Of a stretch of DNA of 64,000 nt, positions 40,810 to 48,076 are shown piece after piece. Source of the stretch: 20CM-2-55-15 sp963738025 (GTDB lineage: Bacteria > Acidobacteriota > Terriglobia > 20CM-2-55-15); contig CAVTWA010000011.1 of NCBI GenBank assembly GCA_963738025.1, positions 496,001 through 560,000 on the forward strand, given 5' to 3'. The notes under the pieces were generated by a model. It searched no databases and was not told where the DNA came from. It saw only the letters and a program-made list of their open reading frames with translations. Made by a program: the position numbers and the translations under genes. The stretch's first letter is position 1, and the number at the start of each line of letters is the position of its first letter.

Positions 40810-41417
40810 AAACGGTCTGTCTGATCGCGACAATCTCAATAGTCCTGCTGTCGGGCTGCGCCAGCAGCAGGCCCGTCAAATACTATCGGATTGAAATTCC
40901 TGCGCCCGCGGCATCTCCCGCGGCCAATACGGCCTCGGGCGTGACTCTTCAAGTCGCGCCTATCGATTCTCCGCCAATCATGCGCGACGGCCGGATTCTC
41001 TATCAGGTCGGCGCGCATGAAGTCGGCGCCTACGAATATCACCGATGGGTCGAAACGCCCGATCGCATACTGCAGGACTCACTGGTCCGCATGCTCCGCT
41101 CGTCAGGCAAATATCAGGCCGTCGACACTCCGCGCAGCAGCGTCAGGCCGGATTACATCGTGCAAGGCAAGATCTATGAATTTGCCGAGATCGATAAGCC
41201 GGATATCTCTACGCGAGTATCGATGGAGATCGAGCTGCACGATGCCAGAACCAGCCGGACCGTCTGGTCCCGACACTACACGGGCGAGGAGCAAGTTGAC
41301 GGCAAGAATATGCCTGACGTGGTGGATTCCCTGGACCGCAATCTACGCCGCGGGCTGAGTGAAATCGTGGCCGGGATCGAACAATACCTGGTCAGCGTTC
41401 CGGTCAGGCGGCCTTAA
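40806..41417 (+). CDS. ABC-type transport auxiliary lipoprotein (PqiC-like)
   Basis: 203 residues. The N-terminal signal MKTVCLIATISIVLLSGC ends in lipobox LSGC (Cys18). The mature protein fits the ABC_trans_aux family: PVKYYRIEIPAP, the middle YQVGAHEVGAYEYHRWVETP, and WSRHYTGEEQVDGKNMPDVVDSLD. Such lipoproteins sit in the outer membrane and receive lipids from MCE-domain partners. Last gene of the operon (STAS-mlaE-mlaF-mlaD-lipoprotein). Confidence 0.9.
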   Translation: MKTVCLIATISIVLLSGCASSRPVKYYRIEIPAPAASPAANTASGVTLQVAPIDSPPIMRDGRILYQVGAHEVGAYEYHRWVETPDRILQDSLVRMLRSSGKYQAVDTPRSSVRPDYIVQGKIYEFAEIDKPDISTRVSMEIELHDARTSRTVWSRHYTGEEQVDGKNMPDVVDSLDRNLRRGLSEIVAGIEQYLVSVPVRRP

Positions 41418-41430
41418 CTGCCCACTGCAG

Positions 41431-41449
41431 GTGCGGTCTATGACCGCAC
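41431..41449. repeat. Short palindromic repeat GTGCGGTC-TAT-GACCGCAC
   Basis: Perfect 8-bp arms with a 3-nt loop, 13 bp after the lipoprotein stop. Related to the GGTCATAGACC copies at 37.5 and 39.75 kb, but in the opposite orientation. May act as a transcript end. Confidence 0.7.
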
Positions 41450-41496
41450 TTTCCAGAACGGTCCAAAAAGCGGTTGCGGGGAGTAGAGGCGGGCAA

Positions 41497-41520
41497 CTCC
41501 CCGCCTGAGTCAGGCGGGGA
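41497..41520. repeat. Palindromic repeat CCCCGCCTGAGTCAGGCGGGG
   Basis: Perfect palindrome with a single central G, between the converging lipoprotein and second STAS genes. Same core as at 48799-48821. Together with the repeat at 41431 it fills the 130-bp gap between the two convergent genes. Confidence 0.8.
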
Positions 41521-41547
41521 CGCCCTCGCGCCGAATTCTTGCGAAGC

Positions 41548-41889
41548 CTAACCGCGAACCAGACGCTCAGCGTCTTCCAGGCTGTTCACAATACGAAATA
41601 CGCCGATCAGTCCTGTCCGCGATAAGAGCCCGCGAACGCGCTCGACCGGATTCAGGATCACGACAGAACCTTCAGCCTTCGCAATCGATGCATGCACCCG
41701 TATCAGCTCGCCCCAGGCGGAGGAATCCAGATACGGAACGCCCGACAGGTCAATGACAAATCCGCGGATCCCGGATGCGATCGCCTGTTGAACCTGCTCT
41801 CGCAACACGAAAAGCGAATCCTCAAAAATCATCCTGCCGGTCACCTTCAAAATACCGAGGCCATCATTAGCGGTAGAAGTCACTTCCAT
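41548..41889 (-). CDS. STAS domain protein (second copy)
   Basis: 113 residues, one STAS domain: LGILKVTGRMIFEDSLFVL, then GFVIDLSGVPYLDSSAWGELIRV and GLIGVFRIVNSLEDAERLV. The conserved Ser is present in LDSSAWG. It faces the lipid transporter operon convergently. It differs enough from the STAS protein at 37.6 kb to be a separate lineage; it could be an anti-anti-sigma factor or a second regulator of the transporter. No anti-sigma kinase gene is visible nearby. Confidence 0.82.
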   Translation of the reverse strand: MEVTSTANDGLGILKVTGRMIFEDSLFVLREQVQQAIASGIRGFVIDLSGVPYLDSSAWGELIRVHASIAKAEGSVVILNPVERVRGLLSRTGLIGVFRIVNSLEDAERLVRG

Positions 41890-41994
41890 GATCCTTAAGG
41901 CGTGAAATGATGCTGCAAACTATCATGCGAATATAAATTTCTTCAGGATTCCGCATGTTTTTGGCATCCTTCCGGTATCCATCGGGAGGATGCG

Positions 41995-42396
41995 TTGAAA
42001 ATCAAATCGGTCTATATCTCTGCCGTGCTTCTGTTCGCGACGGGTCTGCCCTTGATTGCGCATCATTCGTTCTCTGCCGAATTCGACGAGAACAAGCCGG
42101 TCAACGTGACTGGCGTCGTGAAGAAAGTGGAATGGCAGAATCCGCACATCTGGTTCTATGTCGATGTCAAAGACCAGGCCGGAAAACTAACGACATGGGG
42201 CTTTTCGGGAGGCCCTCCGGGCATGTTGCAACGCCGGGGCATTACAAGAGATGTCCTGAAAGTCGGAGACATCATCAAAGTCACCGGATTCCGCGCCAAA
42301 GACGGATCCAATAACGCCTCGGGAGGCAACGTCACTTTTGCCGATGGGCGACAGGTCTTTGCCGGCGCTGCAGAAGACGTGGTTCCCAAACAATAG
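41995..42396 (+). CDS. DUF6152 family exported protein
   Basis: 133 residues. A signal peptide covers about 1-22 (VYISAVLLFATGLPLIA), followed by HHSFSAEFDENKPVNVTGVVKKVEWQNPHIWFYVD, the signature of DUF6152. The remainder (GDIIKVTGFRAKDGSNNASG) suggests a small beta-barrel of the OB type. Seen in acidobacteria and proteobacteria next to PQQ-enzyme or secreted-protein genes; function unknown. It has a strong GGGAGG upstream and precedes the next gene by 10 bp. Confidence 0.85.
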   Translation: MKIKSVYISAVLLFATGLPLIAHHSFSAEFDENKPVNVTGVVKKVEWQNPHIWFYVDVKDQAGKLTTWGFSGGPPGMLQRRGITRDVLKVGDIIKVTGFRAKDGSNNASGGNVTFADGRQVFAGAAEDVVPKQ

Positions 42397-42406
42397 AGGA
42401 TTCCCG

Positions 42407-43168
42407 ATGAAGCGACTTGCTCTGTTCCTAATGCTGCTCGCGCCCGCGTTAGCCTCCGCCCAGTCGATCCCCCGCACGGCGGACGGAAAACCCGATTTCA
42501 CCGGAGTATGGGCCGGTCCCGGATTCACTCATCGGGTGGGCCGGGACGATACCGACAGTCCGCGCGTGACCACATACGACACCGCGAAAATGAGTCCTTT
42601 TAAACCAGGGGGACAGGCACTGATGGATCGTAAAGCGACGGGCAATCCGGTCGTGGACGATCCGACCGCCTCGTGTCTGCCGAACGGCCTGACACGACAG
42701 ATCCTGTCCCCGTATGCACAGCAATGGATTCAGACCCCTGGAACGCTGGCGGTTCTCTACGAGTACATGCATTTTTTTCGAGTGATTTCCCTCGATGGCC
42801 GCCCGCATCCGAAGGACGTCGAAGCAACCTGGATGGGCGACTCCGTCGGCAAGTGGGAAGGCGACACGCTGGTTATCGACACCGTCGGGTTGAAGGAATG
42901 GATGCTCGACGCAACCCACGATTCTCACCCCGACCTGCTGCGGATGCACAGCGACCAATTGCATTTCGTCGAACGTCTTCGGTTTATCGATCCGACAACG
43001 GTCGCTTACACGACCACGATCGATGATCCCGGGATCTTCACGGCACCCTGGACTCAGGAATTTCAGATGAAGCTGCATCCCACATGGAAAATTCTCGAAT
43101 TCGTCTGCGAAGAAAACAATCGCTGTATGTACGGACAGTGCAGAACGTCCGACGCGCAGAAGCCATAA
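42407..43168 (+). CDS. Exported protein of unknown function, cotranscribed with DUF6152
   Basis: 253 residues from ATG 42407, chosen for AGAGGA just upstream; a longer frame has no support. The signal peptide is MKRLALFLMLLAPALASA. The mature protein contains IPRTADGKPDFTGVWAGP, LPNGLTRQILSPYAQQWIQTPG, and GKWEGDTLVIDTVGLKEWM. This kind of protein is frequent in acidobacterial genomes, often annotated only as hypothetical. Two Cys in CEENNRCMYGQC near the C-terminus may form disulfides. Likely part of an operon with DUF6152 and perhaps the downstream PQQ enzyme, although a 264-bp repeat-rich gap intervenes. Confidence 0.8.
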   Translation: MKRLALFLMLLAPALASAQSIPRTADGKPDFTGVWAGPGFTHRVGRDDTDSPRVTTYDTAKMSPFKPGGQALMDRKATGNPVVDDPTASCLPNGLTRQILSPYAQQWIQTPGTLAVLYEYMHFFRVISLDGRPHPKDVEATWMGDSVGKWEGDTLVIDTVGLKEWMLDATHDSHPDLLRMHSDQLHFVERLRFIDPTTVAYTTTIDDPGIFTAPWTQEFQMKLHPTWKILEFVCEENNRCMYGQCRTSDAQKP

Positions 43169-43202
43169 CCGCAGGCGCGTTCTTTGGAGGTGTGAATGAA
43201 TA

Positions 43203-43400
43203 GGCCCGTAGGGCCGTTAGAAGCTAGCCCCGGCCGCAGGCCGGGGCTGACGTATGCGTCGTGATACCAGCCCCGGAGGGGCGTAAGATTAGTCGCATCA
43301 ATTTTTCGGCCTACGGGGGCTCGATCGTTTGCTGGTTTGCTCCCTGGCCTGGCGGCCGGGGCTATATTCCAACGGGCCTCCGGCGCTATTAAGTCACACC
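43203..43400. repeat. Palindrome-rich intergenic repeat region
   Basis: Contains GGCCC-GTA-GGGCC (43203-43215), perfect 10-bp arms AGCCCCGGCC/GGCCGGGGCT with a 3-nt loop (43226-43248), a further AGCCCCGGAGGGGC unit near 43269-43282, and GGCGGCCGGGGCT near 43351. No protein-coding content. The 264-bp gap between 43169 and 43432 is mostly made of these units, which look like clustered dispersed repeats. Confidence 0.7.
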
Positions 43401-43432
43401 TTCTATGACTGCGCCTGCTAAGGAGAATCGCC

Positions 43433-45199
43433 ATGAAGATCGGTACGCTACTCACACTCGGCATCGTCATCCTGCTGACCGCGATTCTCTATAGCGCGCC
43501 GCAGGCCGTACCACCCTTCGTTCCGGTCACCGACAGCATGCTCGAAAAACCGGATCCTGGCGACTGGTTGATGTGGCGGCGCACACTCGACGGCTGGGGC
43601 TACAGCCCATTGAACGAGATCGATAAGAAGAATGTCGGACAGTTGAAGCTCGTCTGGAAACGGGACATGACCGCCGGAGTTCAGGAAGCAACGCCCCTGG
43701 TCTACAAAGGCACGATGTATCTGCCGAATCCCGCCGACGTGACTCAGGCCATCAATGGAGCGACCGGAGAACTTTTATGGGAATACCACCGTCCGCTCCC
43801 GGACGATCTCAGCCAATACATCTCGGGATCGCCGCTCAAGAACCGGAACTTCGCAATCTACGACGACAAAATCATCGACCTCGGCGCCGATGATTTCGTT
43901 TACGCCCTCGATGCCCGCAGCGGCAAGCCGGCCTGGAGTACGCGCATTCAAGATTATCGCGAACTGCCGGCCATACAGGGTTCCGGTCCGCTCATTGCCA
44001 AAGGCAAGATTTTCTCCGGCCGCGCCTGTGACTACCGGTATTCCGGCGAAGGATGCGTCATCACCGCCCACGACGCAAAGACCGGCAAAGAACTCTGGCG
44101 CTTTCACACGATCCCCAAGCCAGGGGAACCCGGCGATGAGACCTGGGGCGGTGTCCCTCCCGAGCTTCGTCACCATGTTGGAGCGTGGATGCCGCCGAGT
44201 TTCGATCCCGCACTGAACACCCTCTACATCGGAACATCGGTAACTTCCCCCGCCCCGAAGTTCCTGCTGGCCGGCAATGATAAACAATACCTGTACCATA
44301 ACTCGACGCTTGCTCTGGATGCCGATACCGGCAAGCTGAAGTGGTATTACCAGCACGTCGTCGATCACTGGGATCTGGATCATCCCTTTGAACGTATTCT
44401 CGTCGACACGGCCGTTGCTCCCGATCCGGCTGAAGTCGCCTGGATCAATCCCCGCATCGTCAAAGGCGAGCGGCGCAAAGTCGTGACAGGCATCCCTGGA
44501 AAGACTGGCATCATCTACACACTCGACCGTCAGACCGGCGAATTCCTCTGGGCGAGGTCTACGAATTTTCAAAACGTCGTCAGCAGGATCGACGGAGCCA
44601 CCGGGGCCGTAACGGTGAATCCTGCGTCAACGTTTACGAAAGCCAACGAGGAGCATCTGATCTGCCCGACAACCAATGGCGGCAAAAACTGGCCGGCGGG
44701 CGCATACAGCCCGCTGAACAATGCGATCTTCATGCCGGTGCAGAACACATGCGCCGTGGAATCTCCGACGGCCGACAAGATCACCACGCCACCATCGTCG
44801 GCGTACATGATCCGAAGTCAGCAACAGCAACTGGCGCCCGGCGCCGACAGCGTCGGAACGATTCATGCCGTTTCCGTCGAAACGGGTAAGACGTTATGGA
44901 AGTTCAACAGCCGGTCCGGCGTCCTGCCTTTGATGGCGACCGGCGGCGGCCTGGTATTCGGTGGTGACGTCAACGGCAATCTCCGTGCTTTCGACCAGGA
45001 TACCGGCAAGGTACTCTGGGAAATCAACCTCGGCTCGCCGGTCGATGGATTCCCTGTTACCTACAACGTCAACGGGAAACAATATGTCGCTGTGAGTACG
45101 GGAACCTCATTGGTCAGTTCCGGTGTGAGCCGCCTCGCGCCGGAATTGAAACAAGGCAGCGAGAACAGGATTTATGTGTTTGCCTTGCCGCCAAAATGA
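43433..45199 (+). CDS. PQQ-type eight-bladed beta-propeller dehydrogenase
   Basis: 588 residues. N-terminal signal or anchor at about 1-20 (KIGTLLTLGIVILLTAILYSA). Propeller blades with repeated motifs A-x-D-x-x-TGK-x-LWxF (for example TGKELWRFHT, TGKLKWYYQHVVDHWDLD, TGKTLWKFNSRSG, TGKVLWEINLGSP) define the PQQ-dependent alcohol dehydrogenase family; VDHWDLDHPFE contains the usual active-site WD. There is no CxxCH, so it is a quinoprotein without its own haem. Substrate, probably an alcohol or aldehyde, and electron acceptor are unknown. Its stop codon overlaps the start of the palindrome at 45199. Confidence 0.9.
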   Translation: MKIGTLLTLGIVILLTAILYSAPQAVPPFVPVTDSMLEKPDPGDWLMWRRTLDGWGYSPLNEIDKKNVGQLKLVWKRDMTAGVQEATPLVYKGTMYLPNPADVTQAINGATGELLWEYHRPLPDDLSQYISGSPLKNRNFAIYDDKIIDLGADDFVYALDARSGKPAWSTRIQDYRELPAIQGSGPLIAKGKIFSGRACDYRYSGEGCVITAHDAKTGKELWRFHTIPKPGEPGDETWGGVPPELRHHVGAWMPPSFDPALNTLYIGTSVTSPAPKFLLAGNDKQYLYHNSTLALDADTGKLKWYYQHVVDHWDLDHPFERILVDTAVAPDPAEVAWINPRIVKGERRKVVTGIPGKTGIIYTLDRQTGEFLWARSTNFQNVVSRIDGATGAVTVNPASTFTKANEEHLICPTTNGGKNWPAGAYSPLNNAIFMPVQNTCAVESPTADKITTPPSSAYMIRSQQQQLAPGADSVGTIHAVSVETGKTLWKFNSRSGVLPLMATGGGLVFGGDVNGNLRAFDQDTGKVLWEINLGSPVDGFPVTYNVNGKQYVAVSTGTSLVSSGVSRLAPELKQGSENRIYVFALPPK

Positions 45200-45265
45200 A
45201 TAAGCCACGGATTGAACGGATTAAACGGATTGAATCCGTTTAATCCGTTCAATCCGTGGCTTATT
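45199..45265. repeat. Perfect 33-bp inverted repeat
   Basis: Arms 45199-45231 and 45233-45265 are exact reverse complements around a single central G. The left arm starts AATAAGCCACGGATTG and has two GAACGGATT-like units. It begins at the last base of the PQQ enzyme stop and ends directly before AAAGGAG, the ribosome-binding site of the next gene. A related, less perfect element lies at 61978-62070. Confidence 0.9.
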
Positions 45266-45279
45266 AAAGGAGCTGTCGC

Positions 45280-45798
45280 ATGAATTACCTGAGTGTCATT
45301 ACGGTCTGCGGTGTTCTATTCACCTGGGCACAATCGTCTCCGAGTAAAACCACTCCGCTGATTGTGGGAGCCTGGAAGCTCAATACGGAAAAATCAAACT
45401 TGCCGCCCTTCCCGCCCGGTTTTTTTGAATTCAGACAATACAAGATTCGCGATGACGGATACCTTGTTGGTCTACTTGTGACCTCAAATGCGCGCGGCTA
45501 TCACTATCTGCAATTCACGGCAAAGAGTGATGGGAAAGACTACCCGGAATACACCGACGATCTGCTGGCAGACCTGATCGCCGCAGATAAGCAGACGACT
45601 CGCACGTACGCTGAGACGATCGTTGACGATTACGTCACAGAATGGACCGATAAAGTAAACGGCAGGGTCACCGGGCACGGAAAGAAGATCGTCTCCAAAG
45701 ACCGGAATACCTTGACCGTCACCGTTGAAGGAACCCGGCCCCAGACCATTATTTATGACCGCGTCCTGACGGAAGCGGCGCCGACTGGCCGACGATAG
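45280..45798 (+). CDS. Small exported lipocalin-like protein
   Basis: 172 residues. Signal peptide about 1-20 (SVITVCGVLFTWAQ). The mature part starts IVGAWKLNTEKSNLPPFPPG, a pattern common in acidobacterial lipocalin-like secreted proteins. The repeated strand pattern (YKIRDDGYLVGLLV, HYLQFTAKSDGKDYP, TLTVTVEGTRPQTIIYDR) fits an up-and-down barrel. Function unknown. The ribosome-binding site AAAGGAG is placed immediately after the 33-bp palindrome. Confidence 0.7.
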   Translation: MNYLSVITVCGVLFTWAQSSPSKTTPLIVGAWKLNTEKSNLPPFPPGFFEFRQYKIRDDGYLVGLLVTSNARGYHYLQFTAKSDGKDYPEYTDDLLADLIAADKQTTRTYAETIVDDYVTEWTDKVNGRVTGHGKKIVSKDRNTLTVTVEGTRPQTIIYDRVLTEAAPTGRR

Positions 45799-45830
45799 AG
45801 AGAGCTGCACCTATAGCGGTTCAGATCGCG

Positions 45831-46326
45831 GAAGTCGCTCCCTGACTGCCAAAGTCGCTCCCTGATTGCTAAAGTCGTTCTCTGATCGCCAAAGTCGTTC
45901 CCTGATCGCCAAAATCGTTCCCTGATTGCCAAAGTCGTTCCCTGATCGCCAAAGTCGTTCCCTGATTGCCAAAGTCGTTCCCTGATCGCCAAAGTCGTTC
46001 CCTGATCGCCAAAGTCGTTCCCTGATCGCCAAAGTCGTTCCCTGATCGCCAAAGTCGTTCCCTGATCGCCAAAGTCGTTCCCTGATCGCCAAAGTCGTTC
46101 CCTGATCTGCCAAAGTCGTTCCCTGATCGCCAAAGTCGTTCCCTGATTGCCAAAGTCGTTCCCTGATTGCCAAAGTCGTTCCCTGATTGCCAAAGTCGTT
46201 CCCTGATTGCCAAAGTCGTTCCCTGATCGCCAGAGTCGTTCCCTGATCGCCAAAGTCGTTCCCTGATCGCCAAAGTCGTTCCCTGATTGCCAAAGTCACT
46301 CCCTATTTGCCAAAGTCATTCCCTGG
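45831..46326. repeat. 20-bp minisatellite, about 24 tandem copies
   Basis: Unit TCGCCAAAGTCGTTCCCTGA, repeated head to tail. Variation is mostly C or T in GAT(C/T)GCC, plus a 21-nt unit near 46107 and degenerate units at both ends. Because 20 is not a multiple of three, all three minus-strand frames are open across the array and encode the same 20-residue period (units like RERLWRSGNDFGDQGTTLAI). No ribosome-binding site or start supports expression, so these are treated as a consequence of the repeat. The flanks 45799-45830 and 46327-46542 hold no supported gene. Confidence 0.95.
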
Positions 46327-46542
46327 TTTGCAGCTGCAACAGACCTGCCCGAAAAACTTTTGGCCAGCGTAACCGGTTGGGTTCCAACGGGATGTGACTT
46401 TTCGGAAAAAATCTTCATTTTCGACTTCCGGTTTCTCCTCTGCCGCCGGTTTTACATAGAGAGCGAGGCGAGAGATGCGTCGGCAATGGCCGCCGCGGAT
46501 CTTCCCAAAACCATTAACCATTAACAAAGGAGGTGGCACACT

Positions 46543-47181
46543 ATGCCAAACACAGTTCATCTCAAAGCGTTGGTCAGTTTTTTTAAGCTGTCCGACCTCG
46601 ATGTCGTCAAAAACGGCATCTCTGTTCAAAACAATCTGACCGGTAATTCGAAATTCGCGAATGCGCCGGTCGACCTGGCGGTCCTGAAGACCGATCTCGA
46701 TTCGCTGACGGCGCTCATTGCCGAAGCGGCCGATGGAAGTAAGAAGGTTATCGCCAGGAAAAACCAGCAACGTGAAGTCGTGATCGGAATGTTGCGGATG
46801 CTCGCGCGTTACGTCGAAGTCGCTTCTCAGGGCGACCCGGCGGCGTTCGAGACGAGCGGATTCCAACTCGCTTCGAGGACGAGGGCGCAAGCGACGCCAT
46901 TGTCCGAGAAGATCCGCAAAATCGATCGCGGCTCTAATAGTGGGCAAGTTCTCGTATGGCTCCAGCCTGTTCGTCAGGCGGGCAGCTACGAACTCCACTA
47001 TGGGCCGGCCGTCAACGGCGGCGCACCCACCACCTGGACAACGCAAGGCGTTCTGATGGTGAAGTCGCCGATTGTTCTGACGGGCCTGATGCCGGGCGTG
47101 ACCTATTTTTTCCAGGCGCGCGCTCTGCTGAAGGACGGTTACACGGACTGGAGCGACCCGGTTACGTTCATCTGCACGTAG
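46543..47181 (+). CDS. Fibronectin type III-like protein with helical N-terminal domain
   Basis: 212 residues. Preceded by a strong AAAGGAGGT. Residues 1-110 are mainly helical (VSFFKLSDLDVVKNGISVQNNL, TGNSKFANAPVDLAVLKTDLD). Residues 125-212 form an FN3-like domain (SGQVLVWLQPVRQAGSYELHYGP, PIVLTGLMPGVTYFFQARALLKDG, WSDPVTFICT). Similar two-part proteins are known from acidobacteria and bacteroidetes with no defined function. No signal peptide. It is followed by a long hairpin terminator-like structure at 47192. Confidence 0.8.
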   Translation: MPNTVHLKALVSFFKLSDLDVVKNGISVQNNLTGNSKFANAPVDLAVLKTDLDSLTALIAEAADGSKKVIARKNQQREVVIGMLRMLARYVEVASQGDPAAFETSGFQLASRTRAQATPLSEKIRKIDRGSNSGQVLVWLQPVRQAGSYELHYGPAVNGGAPTTWTTQGVLMVKSPIVLTGLMPGVTYFFQARALLKDGYTDWSDPVTFICT

Positions 47182-47191
47182 CTGAGTAAAG

Positions 47192-47238
47192 AATGCGGCA
47201 ATCGAGACGCGAAACTCTGAGGTCTCGATTGCCGCATT
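47192..47238 (+). terminator. Long hairpin, probable transcription terminator
   Basis: Perfect 17-bp arms AATGCGGCAATCGAGAC (47192-47208) and complement (47222-47238) with a 13-nt loop, extended by TGAGT/ACTCA outside. A short T-rich stretch (CACCTTTT) follows. It separates the FN3-like gene from the sigma-like gene. Confidence 0.65.
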
Positions 47239-47254
47239 TGACTCACCTTTTAGA

Positions 47255-48076
47255 ATGAACAAATCAACCTTAATGGATACACCCGAAAAGCCGCCGATCG
47301 TCATTCCGCCGCTGACGTCGTGCACTGAGAACGGCGAGCCGTATAGCCGCCGCGAAGAAGTCGAGGCCGAACTTCTGTCGGTATTGCCGCGGGCTCCGGC
47401 GGAATGGATAAAGACCATGCGCCGACTCAAAAGCGAATCTCTCGTCTTTTTGTTCCGGTATATCCGCCGCCAGAACGATGACGTTGCCGGCCGGCTGCAG
47501 GCGGAACTCAACGTCCGGACGATGCGGACGGGCAGGAGATGGATCTACGGCATCTACAAAGAAGGCACCGAATTTATTCTGTCCGAGGTCGAGGCGGAAA
47601 TCGCTGCGCTTCTTTTGGCGGAAGTACCGTCGCGCCAGAGCGAGTATCTGGAGATGGGATTCGGTCAGGCCATCTATCGCCACACGAAGAACGCCGTCGA
47701 ACGTTTCCTCAATACGCCGTTCGCCCACCAGGCCAACCTCGCGCAAGAGGGCCATGACGAGAACGACGGGGATGAGATCGAGCGCCCTATGGAACAGATC
47801 CCAGACGGCGGCGCAGTAACCGAAACCGAAGTGCTCTGGGCCGATTGGGTCCAGAAAACCCTGAGGTTTGTCACGCATCCTAAACATCGCGAGGCCATCG
47901 TCCTTCGCTACCTGCGAGGATGGCCGCTGACCGATAAAGATCCTGAGCAATCGTGCTTGACGCGGCACTTCAAGGTCAGCGCGCGGCAGATCCAGACCTG
48001 GATCGACATTGCGCTGAAGCAAATGAGAGACGGAATTATTGGAGAAGGATATGACACAGCAAGATCCCGCTTTTAG
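47255..48076 (+). CDS. Sigma-factor-like helix-turn-helix protein
   Basis: 273 residues from ATG 47255; ATG 47273 (MDTPEK) is an alternative. The middle is helical (WIKTMRRLKSESLVFLFRYIRRQ), and a Lys/Arg-rich stretch is followed by an acidic linker (HDENDGDEIERP). The C-terminal part HREAIVLRYLRGWPLTDKD... FKVSARQIQTWIDIALKQMR resembles sigma-70 region 4, with a helix-turn-helix. Regions 2.1-2.4 are not clear, so it may be a divergent sigma factor or a DNA-binding relative. It overlaps the next gene by 26 nt and is close to the minisatellite and FN3 gene, so the three may be functionally linked. Confidence 0.6.
   Translation: MNKSTLMDTPEKPPIVIPPLTSCTENGEPYSRREEVEAELLSVLPRAPAEWIKTMRRLKSESLVFLFRYIRRQNDDVAGRLQAELNVRTMRTGRRWIYGIYKEGTEFILSEVEAEIAALLLAEVPSRQSEYLEMGFGQAIYRHTKNAVERFLNTPFAHQANLAQEGHDENDGDEIERPMEQIPDGGAVTETEVLWADWVQKTLRFVTHPKHREAIVLRYLRGWPLTDKDPEQSCLTRHFKVSARQIQTWIDIALKQMRDGIIGEGYDTARSRF

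Noticed and set aside
45753..46299. Three overlapping minus-strand frames over the minisatellite
   Set aside because: They arise because a stop-free 20-bp unit is open in all frames; no ribosome-binding site, no non-repeat domain.
45831..46326. CRISPR array
   Set aside because: Units are contiguous 20-bp repeats without unique spacers, and no cas genes are near.
46303..47511. Minus-strand frame of 402 codons across the FN3-like and sigma-like genes
   Set aside because: It is antisense to two plus-strand genes with recognisable domains and good ribosome-binding sites, has no family similarity and starts inside another gene.
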